This document shows positions 16,083 to 24,794 of a stretch of DNA of 64,000 nt, piece by piece. The DNA comes from Bacillota bacterium (GTDB taxonomy: Bacteria; Bacillota; Clostridia; Oscillospirales; Acutalibacteraceae). Each line of letters begins with the position of its first letter. Position 1 is the stretch's first letter. The translations under genes and the position numbers were made by a program. The DNA is taken from assembly GCA_023418995.1 (NCBI GenBank), contig JAEZYP010000060.1, forward strand, positions 1 to 64,000, in the 5' to 3' direction. Under the pieces are notes generated by a model. The model made no database searches. It was given only the letters and a program-made list of their open reading frames with translations, and was not told where the DNA came from.

Positions 16083-16601
16083 ATGAATGACATTATCTAT
16101 ATCGGTAACGATGATTCCGGTTATAAACTGAAAATGCAGGTCATCGATTATTTGGAAAAGCACGGATATCAATACAAAGATTGCGGTAGCGGTGAGGAAC
16201 CATCGCGCTATCCTTACTATGCCGCCAGGGTGGCTTCCGCTGTCTCTAAAGGAGAAATAAAGCGCGGAATTCTGATTTGTGGTACGGGTCTCGGCATCAG
16301 CATTGCCGCAAACAAGTTCAAGGGCGTTCGTGCATCTATTGTGACCGATGCATTCTCAGCGCGTTTGACTAGACGGCACAACGACTCCAATATCCTCTGT
16401 ATGGGCGGTGAGATGATCGGCCGCTGGGAAGCGCTCAATATTGTGGAGACTTGGCTGAACACAGAATTTGACAGTGGCCATCACCAGGCTTCTTTGGATC
16501 TGGTCGGTCTGATGGAGGACTATATGTACAACGGCAAAACATGGTGTCCTGACGAAGTCCCATACCCTAAATTCGAATGGAATCCCAACCAGCCTATCTG
16601 A
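16083..16601 (+). CDS. RpiB/LacA/LacB-family sugar-phosphate isomerase
   Basis: The 172-residue protein starts behind AAAGGAGAGG. It has the family N-terminus (IYIGNDDSGYKLKMQVIDYL), the catalytic-Cys strand (GILICGTGLGISIAANK) and the RHNDSNILCMGGEMIG segment, with His and Asn for substrate contact. Members interconvert ribose-5-P and ribulose-5-P, or galactose-6-P and tagatose-6-P. The C-terminal extension (KTWCPDEVPYPKFEWNPNQPI) is longer than in typical RpiB, so the true substrate may be another aldose or ketose phosphate. It is monocistronic, with its own promoter, a structured leader and a strong terminator. Confidence 0.85.
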   Translation: MNDIIYIGNDDSGYKLKMQVIDYLEKHGYQYKDCGSGEEPSRYPYYAARVASAVSKGEIKRGILICGTGLGISIAANKFKGVRASIVTDAFSARLTRRHNDSNILCMGGEMIGRWEALNIVETWLNTEFDSGHHQASLDLVGLMEDYMYNGKTWCPDEVPYPKFEWNPNQPI

Positions 16602-16664
16602 CAGGGAAATAAACCCCGGTTTTTGGAACACCCTCAGTTGTAGAATTTTTATGAGTTTAATTTA

Positions 16665-16704
16665 GGCACCGTTGCAAAATTTTTATTTTGCAACGGTGCC
16701 TTTT
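16665..16704 (+). terminator. Perfect 16-bp terminator hairpin after the isomerase gene
   Basis: GGCACCGTTGCAAAAT (16665-16680), loop TTTT, then ATTTTGCAACGGTGCC (16685-16700) followed by TTTT. Confidence 0.9.
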
Positions 16705-16707
16705 ATG

Positions 16708-16756
16708 TTGTTCCAAAAACCACCAGCGCTGCTTGTGAGAAAAAGGCTTAAGCTAT
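16708..16756 (+). mobile_element. IS200/IS605-like left end remnant
   Basis: TTGTTCCAAAAACCACCAGC followed by GCTGCTTGTGAGAAAAAGGC and TTAAGCTATG matches the sequence at 20311-20359 with few changes. In that copy the subterminal CCACCAGC/GCTGGTGG hairpin is perfect; here the right arm has decayed. Foldback hairpins at the ends are typical of IS200-type elements. Confidence 0.65.
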
Positions 16757-16948
16757 GCGCCGAAATATCGCAGGCAAGTGATATATAGCGAAATAAAAGC
16801 AGATATAGGGCAAATACTCAGAATGCTGTGTGAGCAAAAAGGTGTGAAAATAGTAGAGACAAATGCTTGTCCCAATCACATACATATGTTGATAAGTATT
16901 CCACACAAATACAGCGTAGCATAAATTATGGGATACCTCAAAGGGAAT
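16754..16948 (+). pseudogene. tnpA: IS200-type TnpA fragment, broken
   Basis: One frame reads YAPKYRRQVIYSEIKADIG, ILRMLCEQKGVKIVE, then CPNHIHMLISIPHKYSVA, a TAA, and IMGYLKG. This is the central part of the IS200/IS605 Y1 transposase with its HUH motif (HIH). The N-terminus is fused directly to the left-end remnant, an in-frame TAA replaces what is usually Gln, and the catalytic-Tyr half is missing. It is a dead remnant. Its tail has been joined in frame to the following LysE-type gene, which makes that gene look longer than it is. Confidence 0.85.
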
Positions 16949-17029
16949 TGCCCTCTCGTTGATCTTTTGCCTTTTACTTTGCTTGGTTTAATGATATACT
17001 TGATTCAAATAATTGATTTGAGGTTTGAT

Positions 17030-17659
17030 ATGGTATTTAAGGGATTTAAACTTGGAATGTTGCTGCAATTAGCCGTTGGACCTATGTGCTTGCTGGTGTT
17101 TAATACATCTTCAACGCATGGATTTTCAGTTGGATTTTCTCTTGTTTTATCGATAACCCTGATTGACTTGTTGTACATAGCCTTGTCCGGCTTCGGTGTA
17201 GGCGCCATTCTGGATAAAGAAAATATTAGAAAAGTTATTAAAACGTTTGGGGCCTTGGTATTGATGCTATTTGGCGTCAATATGATATTGAGCGCGTTTA
17301 GCATCGCGCTACTTCCAAGCATTCCGTTATTTCCCCAAATCAATGAACAAAGTATCTTTGTTCAAGGGCTTTTGTTAACCGCTTCCAATCCGCTTACCAT
17401 TATCTTTTGGAGCGGCGTCTTCTCAACACAAGTAATTGAGAATAACTATAATAAAAAGCAATTATATTGGTTTGGCTTCGGCTGTGTCTTATCTACCGTT
17501 ACCTTTCTCGCATTTGTTGCCGCTTTAGGCACCTTGATCTGCAATTTTTTAACAGAAGATACTATGAAGCTTCTTAATATCTGTGTCGGCGCAATCATCC
17601 TCTATTTTGGCTTAAGGCTAATGCTGAAGCGTGAGCCTACACAAAGAGGATTGATTTGA
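17030..17659 (+). CDS. LysE/RhtB-family exporter
   Basis: The product has 209 residues from ATG 17030 and about six membrane helices. It begins MVFKGFKLGMLLQLAVGPMCLLVF, the family N-terminus with a conserved Gly-Pro in the first helix, and has a second typical segment at LLLTASNPLTIIFW. LysE/RhtB proteins export amino acids or related small molecules from the cytoplasm. Longer upstream starts in the same frame run into the IS200 remnant (MGYLKGNC...) and are rejected. The ribosome binding site (TTGAGG) is weak. The substrate cannot be told from the sequence. Confidence 0.8.
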   Translation: MVFKGFKLGMLLQLAVGPMCLLVFNTSSTHGFSVGFSLVLSITLIDLLYIALSGFGVGAILDKENIRKVIKTFGALVLMLFGVNMILSAFSIALLPSIPLFPQINEQSIFVQGLLLTASNPLTIIFWSGVFSTQVIENNYNKKQLYWFGFGCVLSTVTFLAFVAALGTLICNFLTEDTMKLLNICVGAIILYFGLRLMLKREPTQRGLI

Positions 17660-17684
17660 CCCCCCACGGGATGTTCCTCCGAAA

Positions 17685-18431
17685 TCAGTAGGCTGTAAAG
17701 CCCCCGTCTGCAACCAGTAAAGCACCGTTGATTAAGCTGGAATCCTCGCTCGCCAGAAAAAGAGCCGCTGTTGCAATTTCTTCACTTTCGCCCATGCGGA
17801 TATTCGCGCCCATTCCGGCGGTGGCGCGGCCCATGCCAAACTGATTCACCTTACTCATGTCCGTTAAAATCTCCGTATTGACGCCTCCGGGGCAAATTGC
17901 GTTGCAACGGATTTTTTGAGGACCATATTGAAAGGCAACGTTTTTTGTCAGCCCGTTCAGCGCATGCTTTGACGTTGTATATGCTGCTCCCGCCCTGGAA
18001 CCCTGCAGCCCCCCTATGGAAGTAATGTTTATGATGACGCCGCCGCCCTGGTTGATCATCGTTGGAATTGCCTCCCGCATTGCATACATCGGCGCATCCA
18101 CATTAATATGAAGCACATTCTGCCAAAGCTCGTTGGAAAGCTCCGCAAGCGGAACAAAATCGTCCATAACCCCTGCGTTGTTGACCAGAACGTCCAGCCG
18201 CCCGTATTCCTTTACTGTATTTTTCACCATGGCGATTACCTGTTCTTCCTTTGATACATCCACAACCATCGGCTTAATATGGCTCTTACCCTCTGCCAGC
18301 TCCTCAAGCCTCTGCTGACGTCGGGCGGCAGCAACGACAAGGGCGCCCTCCGATGCAAACAGCTCGGCAATAGCACGTCCCATTCCGGAGCTTGCCCCCG
18401 TTATAATACAGACTTTCTCTTTTAGTTTCAT
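17685..18431 (-). CDS. Short-chain dehydrogenase/reductase (SDR)
   Basis: The 248-residue classical SDR has the cofactor loop TGASSGMG near residue 12, NNAG near 87, and the catalytic Ser-Tyr-Lys set in NITSIGG and YTTSKHA. The C-terminal LVADGGFTAY is typical of the FabG-like subgroup. An Arg after the second strand (AAARRQQR) favours NADP(H). It starts behind GAGGGTAAGTT. It is a single-gene unit convergent with the LysE-type gene. The substrate is unknown; general oxidoreductase is as far as the sequence goes. Confidence 0.9.
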   Translation of the reverse strand: MKLKEKVCIITGASSGMGRAIAELFASEGALVVAAARRQQRLEELAEGKSHIKPMVVDVSKEEQVIAMVKNTVKEYGRLDVLVNNAGVMDDFVPLAELSNELWQNVLHINVDAPMYAMREAIPTMINQGGGVIINITSIGGLQGSRAGAAYTTSKHALNGLTKNVAFQYGPQKIRCNAICPGGVNTEILTDMSKVNQFGMGRATAGMGANIRMGESEEIATAALFLASEDSSLINGALLVADGGFTAY

Positions 18432-18579
18432 AACTTACCCTCACATTCTGAATTGTATGCGGTATGATTTTAGACCTATCTATTATTCGTATGCTTTCAA
18501 CAATTTATTACGGTTACTTTAAAAGCATATGCATAATAGCTATGCAAAGCAAGATCGACTTTGAAACCCATTGGATTCA

Positions 18580-18948
18580 TTACACAAGACTTAATTTTTC
18601 AATCGCCTGCTTTTTATCGGAAACAAAAAACACGTCCTTCCCCTGATTGCTTTCATAGATAAAATCCTTCAGGCTTTTACTGGTATAAGCAGAAAAATCT
18701 CCGACAATTGCTATTTTTACATGATAATTAATCAGCTTTTGCAGGATTTCCCCCGCCAGCTTTGTACTCAACTGAAAAAACTCCTCGCAGATATTTGATT
18801 TATTCAGAACAATTCGCCTGCAGCCATTTTCGAAGCTTACGGTAGCTACAAGGTCCAGTGCCGACTGAACATCTGTGATAAGCAGCTCATCGCTGCTGAT
18901 TACGGCAATGCTTTCACGATTTTCACCGATTGCAGACACAATTTTCAT
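18580..18948 (-). CDS. DUF4180 domain protein
   Basis: The 122-residue product is built almost entirely of one DUF4180 domain. It has an N-terminal GENRESIAVISSDELLI strand region, RIVLNKSNICEEFFQLSTKLAGEIL in the centre and KIAIVGDFSAYTSKSLKDFIYES near the end. The alternating strand/helix layout resembles STAS-like domains. The gene starts behind GAAGGTTTCAT. It is cytosolic, with no membrane segment. Members occur singly in many Firmicutes; no biochemical role is known to me. Confidence 0.85.
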   Translation of the reverse strand: MKIVSAIGENRESIAVISSDELLITDVQSALDLVATVSFENGCRRIVLNKSNICEEFFQLSTKLAGEILQKLINYHVKIAIVGDFSAYTSKSLKDFIYESNQGKDVFFVSDKKQAIEKLSLV

Positions 18949-19082
18949 ATGAAACCTTCATTTCGTTAAAATATAACTGCTGCTTTTCTTAAGCTTGGAT
19001 AATATATAGTATATATTTAAAATCACATGATAAACAACTATTGATTTGAAATAAACTGCAACCCCCGTTAAACGGCTGTTAT

Positions 19083-19111
19083 TTGCTTTTCTATATTGAA
19101 TATAGTACAAT
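19083..19111 (+). promoter_or_regulatory. Promoter of hypA-hypB
   Basis: TTGCTT (19083-19088) and TACAAT (19106-19111) with a 17-bp spacer, about 95 bp before the hypA ATG. Confidence 0.6.
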
Positions 19112-19206
19112 AGGGAAGGTTAAACGATATGAATTTGTTTGTGACTCTTCTGCCGGACAAGCACTGCTCCCGCGCACAGGCACAAATGTATACGGGGGAA
19201 TCAACC

Positions 19207-19548
19207 ATGCATGAATTGCCTGTCGTTCTGGATATTGTGCGGGTAATGGATGAAGAAGCAAAAAAGCGGAGTTTAAAGAAAATAACACAGATCAATTTGG
19301 TAATCGGTGAGCTTTCCTCCATTATCGGAGAATCGGTTCAGATGTATTTTGAGGTAGTCGCTGAAAACAGTGTTTGCGAAAACGCAAAACTGCATTTTGA
19401 AAACCGCCCCGCCATGTTGAAATGCAAGGAATGCGACTTGGAATTTCCTCACGGCAAGGATTTTACCTGTCCTGAATGCGGTGGCGATGCCGTTCTGCTG
19501 CGGGATACGGGCCGGGAGTTTTATATCCGCTCCTTTGACGGAGAATAG
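19207..19548 (+). CDS. hypA: HypA, nickel metallochaperone for hydrogenase/urease maturation
   Basis: The 113-residue protein begins with the HypA N-terminus MHELPVV, in which His2 binds nickel. It has two Cys pairs (CKECDLEF and CPECGG) that bind structural zinc. ATG 19207 is chosen because the N-terminal Met-His is essential and GGGGGAA lies 6 bases upstream; the longer frame from 19129 is rejected. HypA hands Ni2+ to [NiFe]-hydrogenase precursors together with HypB, encoded 57 bp downstream. No hydrogenase structural gene or hypCDEF is present in the window. Confidence 0.93.
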   Translation: MHELPVVLDIVRVMDEEAKKRSLKKITQINLVIGELSSIIGESVQMYFEVVAENSVCENAKLHFENRPAMLKCKECDLEFPHGKDFTCPECGGDAVLLRDTGREFYIRSFDGE

Positions 19549-19605
19549 CCGGGTGGCATATCCCACCCGGATGAATCCTATAATTAACGTTTGAAAGGTG
19601 ATTTT

Positions 19606-20259
19606 ATGGAAGTTATTATTATGAAAGAACTGCTGGAAGCAAACGATAAGCTGGCGGAAGAAAACCGTGCGTATTTTGCCTCCAGGCATCTCCTTGCGGT
19701 CAACCTTATGGGTGCTCCCGGAGCCGGAAAAACCACATTGATTTCCGCAATTGCCAAAGAGCTGAAGGATATTCAGGTCGGTGTTGTGGAAGGCGACATT
19801 GCTTCCTCCATTGACGCGGAAAATCTCGAAAAGCAGGGAATCCCGTCCTCCCAGATTAACACCTGCGGCGAATGCCATCTTGATTCCCGCGTCATTCGGG
19901 ACGGCGTGGAACAAATTAATATTGAAAACGGTATCGTATTTATCGAGAACGTCGGCAATCTGATTTGTCCGGCTGAATTTGATCTCGGCGAATCCATTCG
20001 CCTGCTCGCAGCCAGCGTTCCGGAGGGCGACGACAAACCATTTAAGTATGTTCCTATGTTCAGCTACATTGATGTGGTCGCGCTCACAAAATGCGACTTA
20101 AAGGAAGCGGTCGGATTCGACAGCGACAATTTTCTAAAAGGTCTTCGCGCCGTGTCTGAGGCTCCTGTTTTTGAGGTCAGCCTGAAAAGGGGCAATACGC
20201 CAGCCGGAATCACCGAGCTTGCGGATTTTTTAAGAAAAAAATATAAAGCACTCAAATGA
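19606..20259 (+). CDS. hypB: HypB, GTPase for nickel insertion
   Basis: The 217-residue SIMIBI-class GTPase starts at ATG 19606 (AAAGGTG upstream). It has the P-loop GAPGAGKTT near residue 35, the metal/switch segment INTCGECHLDSR and ENVGNLICPAEFDLGE, and the base motif TKCDLKE. The N-terminal His-rich or CXXCGC nickel-binding leader of some HypB proteins is absent. It releases Ni2+ from HypA to the hydrogenase in a GTP-dependent step. It is co-transcribed with hypA and ends at a perfect terminator. Confidence 0.95.
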   Translation: MEVIIMKELLEANDKLAEENRAYFASRHLLAVNLMGAPGAGKTTLISAIAKELKDIQVGVVEGDIASSIDAENLEKQGIPSSQINTCGECHLDSRVIRDGVEQINIENGIVFIENVGNLICPAEFDLGESIRLLAASVPEGDDKPFKYVPMFSYIDVVALTKCDLKEAVGFDSDNFLKGLRAVSEAPVFEVSLKRGNTPAGITELADFLRKKYKALK

Positions 20260-20270
20260 GCCATCATGAT

Positions 20271-20308
20271 AAAAAGGCTTCAGACACAGCTGTGTCTGAA
20301 GCCTTTTT
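20271..20308 (+). terminator. Perfect terminator after hypB
   Basis: AAAAAGGCTTCAGACACAGC and its exact complement form a palindrome of 38 bp flanked by A and T runs, so it may work both ways. Confidence 0.9.
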
Positions 20309-20310
20309 CA

Positions 20311-20410
20311 TTGTTCCAAAAACCACCAGCTCTGCTGGTGGGAAAAAGCTTAAGCTATGGACAAAAGTCAAAACCTCCGGCTAAGCCGGAGGTTTTGACT
20401 TTATCACCGT
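20311..20410 (+). mobile_element. Ends-only IS200-like element (PATE/MITE type)
   Basis: The left part repeats the IS200-like end at 16708 and holds a perfect hairpin (CCACCAGC, loop TCT, GCTGGTGG). About 25 bp later comes a second perfect hairpin (TCAAAACCTCCGGC, loop TAA, GCCGGAGGTTTTGA). There is no room for a transposase. Two foldback hairpins 100 bp apart fit a palindrome-associated element mobilised in trans by an IS200 transposase. A double terminator is an alternative explanation for the second hairpin. Confidence 0.6.
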
Positions 20411-20579
20411 AATAAATATGACTTGGGTGGGAAATCTATAGTCGATAAACTTTAAAAAAGCCAAGTATTTGCGCGCATTTTTTTCGTGCCGTGAGGTAAA
20501 CTGCGAAGCGGCGCGCAAATTTCACCGCAAATACCGGGTGGTTTTGGAGTTAATTGACTATATGTTTGAGGTGATTGTT
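20411..20579. other. Gap upstream of the CBS-domain gene with inverted repeats
   Basis: GTATTTGCGCGC (near 20466) can pair with GCGCGCAAAT (near 20512) and with CGCAAATAC (near 20527). An in-frame extension of the CBS gene runs through this stretch but shows no protein-like conservation. It may be leader RNA or more of the mobile remnant. Confidence 0.4.
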
Positions 20580-21008
20580 ATGAAAGTGAAAGAGATCATG
20601 TCAAAAGACGTCGCAAGTTTAAATACAGATGATTCTGTGGAAAGAGCTGCACAGCTCATGAAGCAGTACGATGTCGGTTCCATCCCCGTCTGCCGCCAGA
20701 AAAAGGTCATCGGTATCGTAACCGACCGGGATATCGCGGTCCGTTCCATTGCGGTAGGCGGAAATACCAAACAGCAAAAGGTCCAGGAAATTATGAGTTC
20801 GGACCCTGCTGTAGGAAACCCGGATATGGATGTTGACGAAGCGGCAAAAGTGATGAGCCAAAAGCAGATTCGCCGGCTGCCGATTGTTGAAAACAACAGC
20901 CTGGTTGGCATTGTAGCACTGGGAGATATCTCGGTGAAACCCGAGCTTCAGGATAACGCGGAGGAAGCGTTAAAAAACATTTCAAAGCCGTGCGGCTGCG
21001 GAATGTGA
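20580..21008 (+). CDS. Tandem CBS-domain protein
   Basis: The 142-residue protein starts at ATG 20580 behind GAGGTG and consists of two CBS domains (about residues 5-60 and 70-125). Typical segments are DSVERAAQLMKQYDVGSIPV, IGIVTDRDIAVR and KQIRRLPIVENN. The tail ends PCGCGM. Such stand-alone CBS pairs bind adenine nucleotides and act as sensors for partner proteins. The partner here is unknown. The longer frame from 20469 is rejected because it lacks a ribosome binding site and runs through repeats. Confidence 0.85.
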   Translation: MKVKEIMSKDVASLNTDDSVERAAQLMKQYDVGSIPVCRQKKVIGIVTDRDIAVRSIAVGGNTKQQKVQEIMSSDPAVGNPDMDVDEAAKVMSQKQIRRLPIVENNSLVGIVALGDISVKPELQDNAEEALKNISKPCGCGM

Positions 21009-21030
21009 GATGAGCCCCATCCCGATTTTT

Positions 21031-21066
21031 AAGAACCTGTTTTCAATCGAAAACAGGTTCTTTTTT
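21031..21066 (+). terminator. Terminator after the CBS gene
   Basis: AAGAACCTGTTTT and AAAACAGGTTCTT pair around CAATCG and are followed by TTTT. Confidence 0.9.
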
Positions 21067-21218
21067 ATTCTGTCTTGACATTTGGGCAACATTGATTTAT
21101 TCTTTTGTTGTAATCTTTTAAAAGTAAGTGCAATATCTTCTGTTTATTTTATTCCTCATAATCAAGAGGATTGTTTTTTGCGGGAAAGCCGTATCAGTTA
21201 AAAGAAAGGACGATAGCG

Positions 21219-22271
21219 ATGCAGAATGTAACCGGAAAACCGGAGCTTATGAAAAAAATGAACCTGACGCTTGTTTATCGGGCTTTGATTGAAATGCAAT
21301 CCGCCACGCGTGCCGAAATAACCGATAAAACAAAGATCAGCACCACCACAGTTCGAACTCTTTTGGAAGAGCTGCTGCAGAGCGGGGAAATTATCGAGCT
21401 CCAGCTGGATGAGTCGAGCGGCGGTCGCCGCGCGCAAAGATATTCCCTGAATTTGAAGAAGAATCTGCTGCTTGCGCTTTATGTCGAGGATAACACGATT
21501 ACCTATCAAATCAGTGATTTAATCGGCAATATCGTGAAGGCCGGCACAAAGACCGCGGATACAAATGATCTTTCACTTTCTGTTCCCGATTTCATCAGCT
21601 CATGCCTGAAGAAATACAGGCTGTGCGCAGTTGGGCTTGGGGTACCAGGAATCGTTGAAAATAAGCATTACTACGTGGGGGAAGGACTAAACCTATGGTT
21701 CACCAATGATCTTGGCGAACAAATCCAAAACGAGTTCCACATTCCCGTTGTATTGGAAAACGACATGAATGCTTTGGCACTCGGATTCGCAATGCATTAC
21801 GCAAAACAGAATAATGACTGCCATTTAAACAGCATCAATATGGCCTATATTCATTTTAATATCTGTGGCACCGGTGCGGGAATCATCGCGGATGGAAAAA
21901 TCATTCACGGTATTAAGCATTTTGCCGGAGAATTGGGATTTCTCCCCATCCTTCCGGAGAAGAACGTTGATCAGGTATTGCGGGAAGCAAAAAACGAGAA
22001 GGAATTTGCCGAAAACATTGCCCGCCTGACCGCAATTGTAAACTGCGTTACCAATCCCGCTCTCATTGTAATCGGCGGAAAGCTCATTCAGACCGGGAAG
22101 GTCAGCCTGGACACTATTAAAACCTTTGCTCAGTCGTATATCTCTGACATTGTTTTTCCGGAAATCATTTTTTCCAACAACTACAGTACGGATTATCTGT
22201 CGGGCTTAACCCATTTGACCACAGAGACCATCATACCGCGCCTGCCCTTCACCAATAGCGCCGAAGAGTAA
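21219..22271 (+). CDS. ROK-family transcription regulator
   Basis: The 350-residue protein (ATG 21219, AAAGGA upstream) has an N-terminal winged helix (about residues 10-70, with ATRAEITDKTKISTTTVRTLLEELLQSGEI) and a ROK fold (VGLGVPGIVEN, GTGAGIIADGKIIHG, FAGELGF). It lacks the ATP loop DxGGT and the CxCGxxGC zinc cluster of sugar-kinase ROK proteins, so it should bind an effector but not phosphorylate it. It faces the alpha-xylosidase gene tail to tail. With the AraC regulator it probably controls use of a xylose-containing glycan; this is inferred from position. Confidence 0.85.
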   Translation: MQNVTGKPELMKKMNLTLVYRALIEMQSATRAEITDKTKISTTTVRTLLEELLQSGEIIELQLDESSGGRRAQRYSLNLKKNLLLALYVEDNTITYQISDLIGNIVKAGTKTADTNDLSLSVPDFISSCLKKYRLCAVGLGVPGIVENKHYYVGEGLNLWFTNDLGEQIQNEFHIPVVLENDMNALALGFAMHYAKQNNDCHLNSINMAYIHFNICGTGAGIIADGKIIHGIKHFAGELGFLPILPEKNVDQVLREAKNEKEFAENIARLTAIVNCVTNPALIVIGGKLIQTGKVSLDTIKTFAQSYISDIVFPEIIFSNNYSTDYLSGLTHLTTETIIPRLPFTNSAEE

Positions 22272-22336
22272 GACAGCGCTGTTCCCTGCCCCTTTCGGAG
22301 AAAGAAATCAACGCTGTCATTACTAAATTAATTCAA

Positions 22337-24655
22337 TTAACCAAATATGGTGAAAATAACATCATCAAGCTGACCATTCAGCTTCAGCTTTACCCCCAGC
22401 TCCGAGGGAACAACCTGGGCACCATGAACATTGTCGACCTTCCAAATATTATGGAACACAATGCTAAGCTCGTCGGCTTTCCCTTCCAACACTACACGAA
22501 CCTGATTATGAATCCTTTGAGCCGCAACTCTGAGAATCACGTTCCCATCCTGATTTACAATTTCCGTATTGGCGGGCTCTTTTTCAGACAGTTCGAAAAT
22601 ATGAAGAGTCAACCCCTGTGAATAATCGTAATCCGGAACCTGCTCATTTCCGCCAACCGCCAGAATCGTATTTTCTTTTACATACAACGGCAGGCTCATA
22701 TAATTGTATTGCTCGTGCATCCAGCTTCCGCCTCTTACTACTTTGTTGGATAGATAATGCGTCCACTTTCCTTTTGGCAGATAGTAATCTACAACGCCGC
22801 TTTCACGGAAAATAGGCGCAACCAGCAGAGAATCTCCCAGCATATACTGCCGATCAAGCCCATCGCAGGTCGGGTCGTTCTGGAACTCCAGCACCATAGC
22901 GCGCATACAGGGAATCCCACTTTTCGCCGCGACAACCGCGGTACTGTAAAGATATGGCATTAATGTACATTTCAGCTTCGTAAAATAGCGGACAACCTCG
23001 ACGGCCTCCTCATCAAAAAGCCATGGCACACGGTAGCTGTCGTTTCCGTGAAGTCGGCTGTGTGTGGAAAGCAACCCGAAGGCTGCCCAGCGCTTATACA
23101 AATCCGGCGTTGCCGTACTCTCGAAGCCGCTGATATCGTGACTCCAGAACCCAAAGCCGGAAAGCGAGAGCGAAAGTCCGCCGCGAAGGCTCTCTGCCAT
23201 TGAGCTGTATTTTGCCGCACAGTCCCCTCCCCAGTGAACGGGAAACTGCTGGCAGCCCGCCGAGGCGCTGCGGGCGAATAAAATAGCATTGTTTTCTCCG
23301 AAGTTTTCCTTTAACAGATTAAACACAGCCTGATTGTATAATACCGTATAATAATTATGCATATTAACCGGGTCGGAACCGTCGTGGTACATAACGTCCG
23401 TGGGTATCCGCTCACCGAAATCCGTTTTAAAGCAGTCTACGCCCACATCAATTAGCTTCTGCAGCTTGCTGCAATACCACGCACTGGCCACGGGGTTTGT
23501 AAAATCAACGAGACCCATGCCGGGCTGCCACAAGTCCCATTGCCACACATCACCATTCGGTCGCTTTAGCAGATAGCCGTTCTGCTTTCCCTCATCAAAA
23601 AGCTTGGATTTCTGCCCGATATACGGGTTAATCCAGACCGAAATTTTCAAACCCTTCTCTTTCAACCTTTGAAGCATATTCTTTACATCGGAAAACACCT
23701 GATCGTTCCACTCAAAATTGCACCACTCGTACTCCTTCATCCAGAAGCAGTCGAAATGAAACACACGCAGCGGCAAGTCACGCTGCGCCATGCCGTCGAC
23801 AAAGCTGTTCACCGTTTCTTCATCATAATCGGTCGTAAAGGAGGTAGTCAGCCACAGCCCAAATGACCAGGCCGGAGGAAGCGCGGGCTTTCCGGTGAGA
23901 GAGGTATAATTTCGCAGCGCGGCTTTCATGGAATCGCCGCCAATGATCATATAGTCCAGCTCTTCGCCGGGAACACTGAACTGCACACGGGAAACCACCT
24001 CAGACGCAATCTCATAGGAAACGCGCCCCGTATGGTTAACAAAAACACCATATCCCTTGTTGGAAAGATAGAACGGCACATTTTTATAGGCAAGGTCAGA
24101 GGAGGTTCCGCCATCCTCGTTCCAGATATCTACTGCTTGCCCATTTCGCACAAACGGCGTAAACCGCTCGCCGAGACCGTATATTTTTTCTGAAATATCC
24201 AGGTTGAGCTGCTCCCGCAGGAATGCACCCTGCGGCGTAGTGAGGTAAGCCAGCTGTTTATCCCCGCTGGACGTGAGCTCACGCCCGTTATAGGCATATG
24301 TAACCGAAAACGTTTCCTTGTTCACGGTTGCCGTTAATCTGCCGCTGGTGATCCGAATCCGATCAGAATCCTCCGTCACGTTTAACCTGCAGTGTCTGTC
24401 ATCCACTGAAAATTCGGGATTCTTGTGAGCCGCCCCCATAAAATGCCACACCTGAACCCGAAGAATATCCGCCATTGGAGAAGAAAACCGAATCGTCAGC
24501 AAAGGTCCTTTTAAGGTTTGCCCTCTTTCGGTTATTTTTGTATAGGGTGCGTAAATTGTAACAGAATCTTCGGTTTTGCAAACATCGCGCACCTGAGCGG
24601 CAGGAAAAATTTCGACTCCCTTTTTAACCATCCAAAAACCATCTGTAAACTTCAT
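22337..24655 (-). CDS. yicI: Alpha-xylosidase, GH31 (YicI-like)
   Basis: The 772-residue protein starts at ATG 24655 (MKFTDGFWMVKKGVE, the YicI N-terminus, with GGAG upstream); the longer frame to 24706 is rejected. GH31 signatures are the FGLWLTTSFTTDYDE region, the nucleophile Asp in CFKTDFGERIPTDV and the acid/base Asp in HWGGDCAAKY. It removes alpha-1,6-xylosyl units from xyloglucan oligosaccharides or isoprimeverose in the cytosol. No signal peptide is present. The divergent AraC gene and the convergent ROK gene are the likely regulators. No dedicated transporter lies next to it. Confidence 0.92.
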   Translation of the reverse strand: MKFTDGFWMVKKGVEIFPAAQVRDVCKTEDSVTIYAPYTKITERGQTLKGPLLTIRFSSPMADILRVQVWHFMGAAHKNPEFSVDDRHCRLNVTEDSDRIRITSGRLTATVNKETFSVTYAYNGRELTSSGDKQLAYLTTPQGAFLREQLNLDISEKIYGLGERFTPFVRNGQAVDIWNEDGGTSSDLAYKNVPFYLSNKGYGVFVNHTGRVSYEIASEVVSRVQFSVPGEELDYMIIGGDSMKAALRNYTSLTGKPALPPAWSFGLWLTTSFTTDYDEETVNSFVDGMAQRDLPLRVFHFDCFWMKEYEWCNFEWNDQVFSDVKNMLQRLKEKGLKISVWINPYIGQKSKLFDEGKQNGYLLKRPNGDVWQWDLWQPGMGLVDFTNPVASAWYCSKLQKLIDVGVDCFKTDFGERIPTDVMYHDGSDPVNMHNYYTVLYNQAVFNLLKENFGENNAILFARSASAGCQQFPVHWGGDCAAKYSSMAESLRGGLSLSLSGFGFWSHDISGFESTATPDLYKRWAAFGLLSTHSRLHGNDSYRVPWLFDEEAVEVVRYFTKLKCTLMPYLYSTAVVAAKSGIPCMRAMVLEFQNDPTCDGLDRQYMLGDSLLVAPIFRESGVVDYYLPKGKWTHYLSNKVVRGGSWMHEQYNYMSLPLYVKENTILAVGGNEQVPDYDYSQGLTLHIFELSEKEPANTEIVNQDGNVILRVAAQRIHNQVRVVLEGKADELSIVFHNIWKVDNVHGAQVVPSELGVKLKLNGQLDDVIFTIFG

Positions 24656-24794
24656 TGCGATACTCCATTTCGTATTTCCCATTGCGGGAAGAGTCTTTCC
24701 TACCATTTCTACAAAACTATCATAATGCGTTTCATTGCAAAATTCTTGCTTAAAAATAGCATTTTGTTGTAAAATCTTGATATTAGGAGTAATT

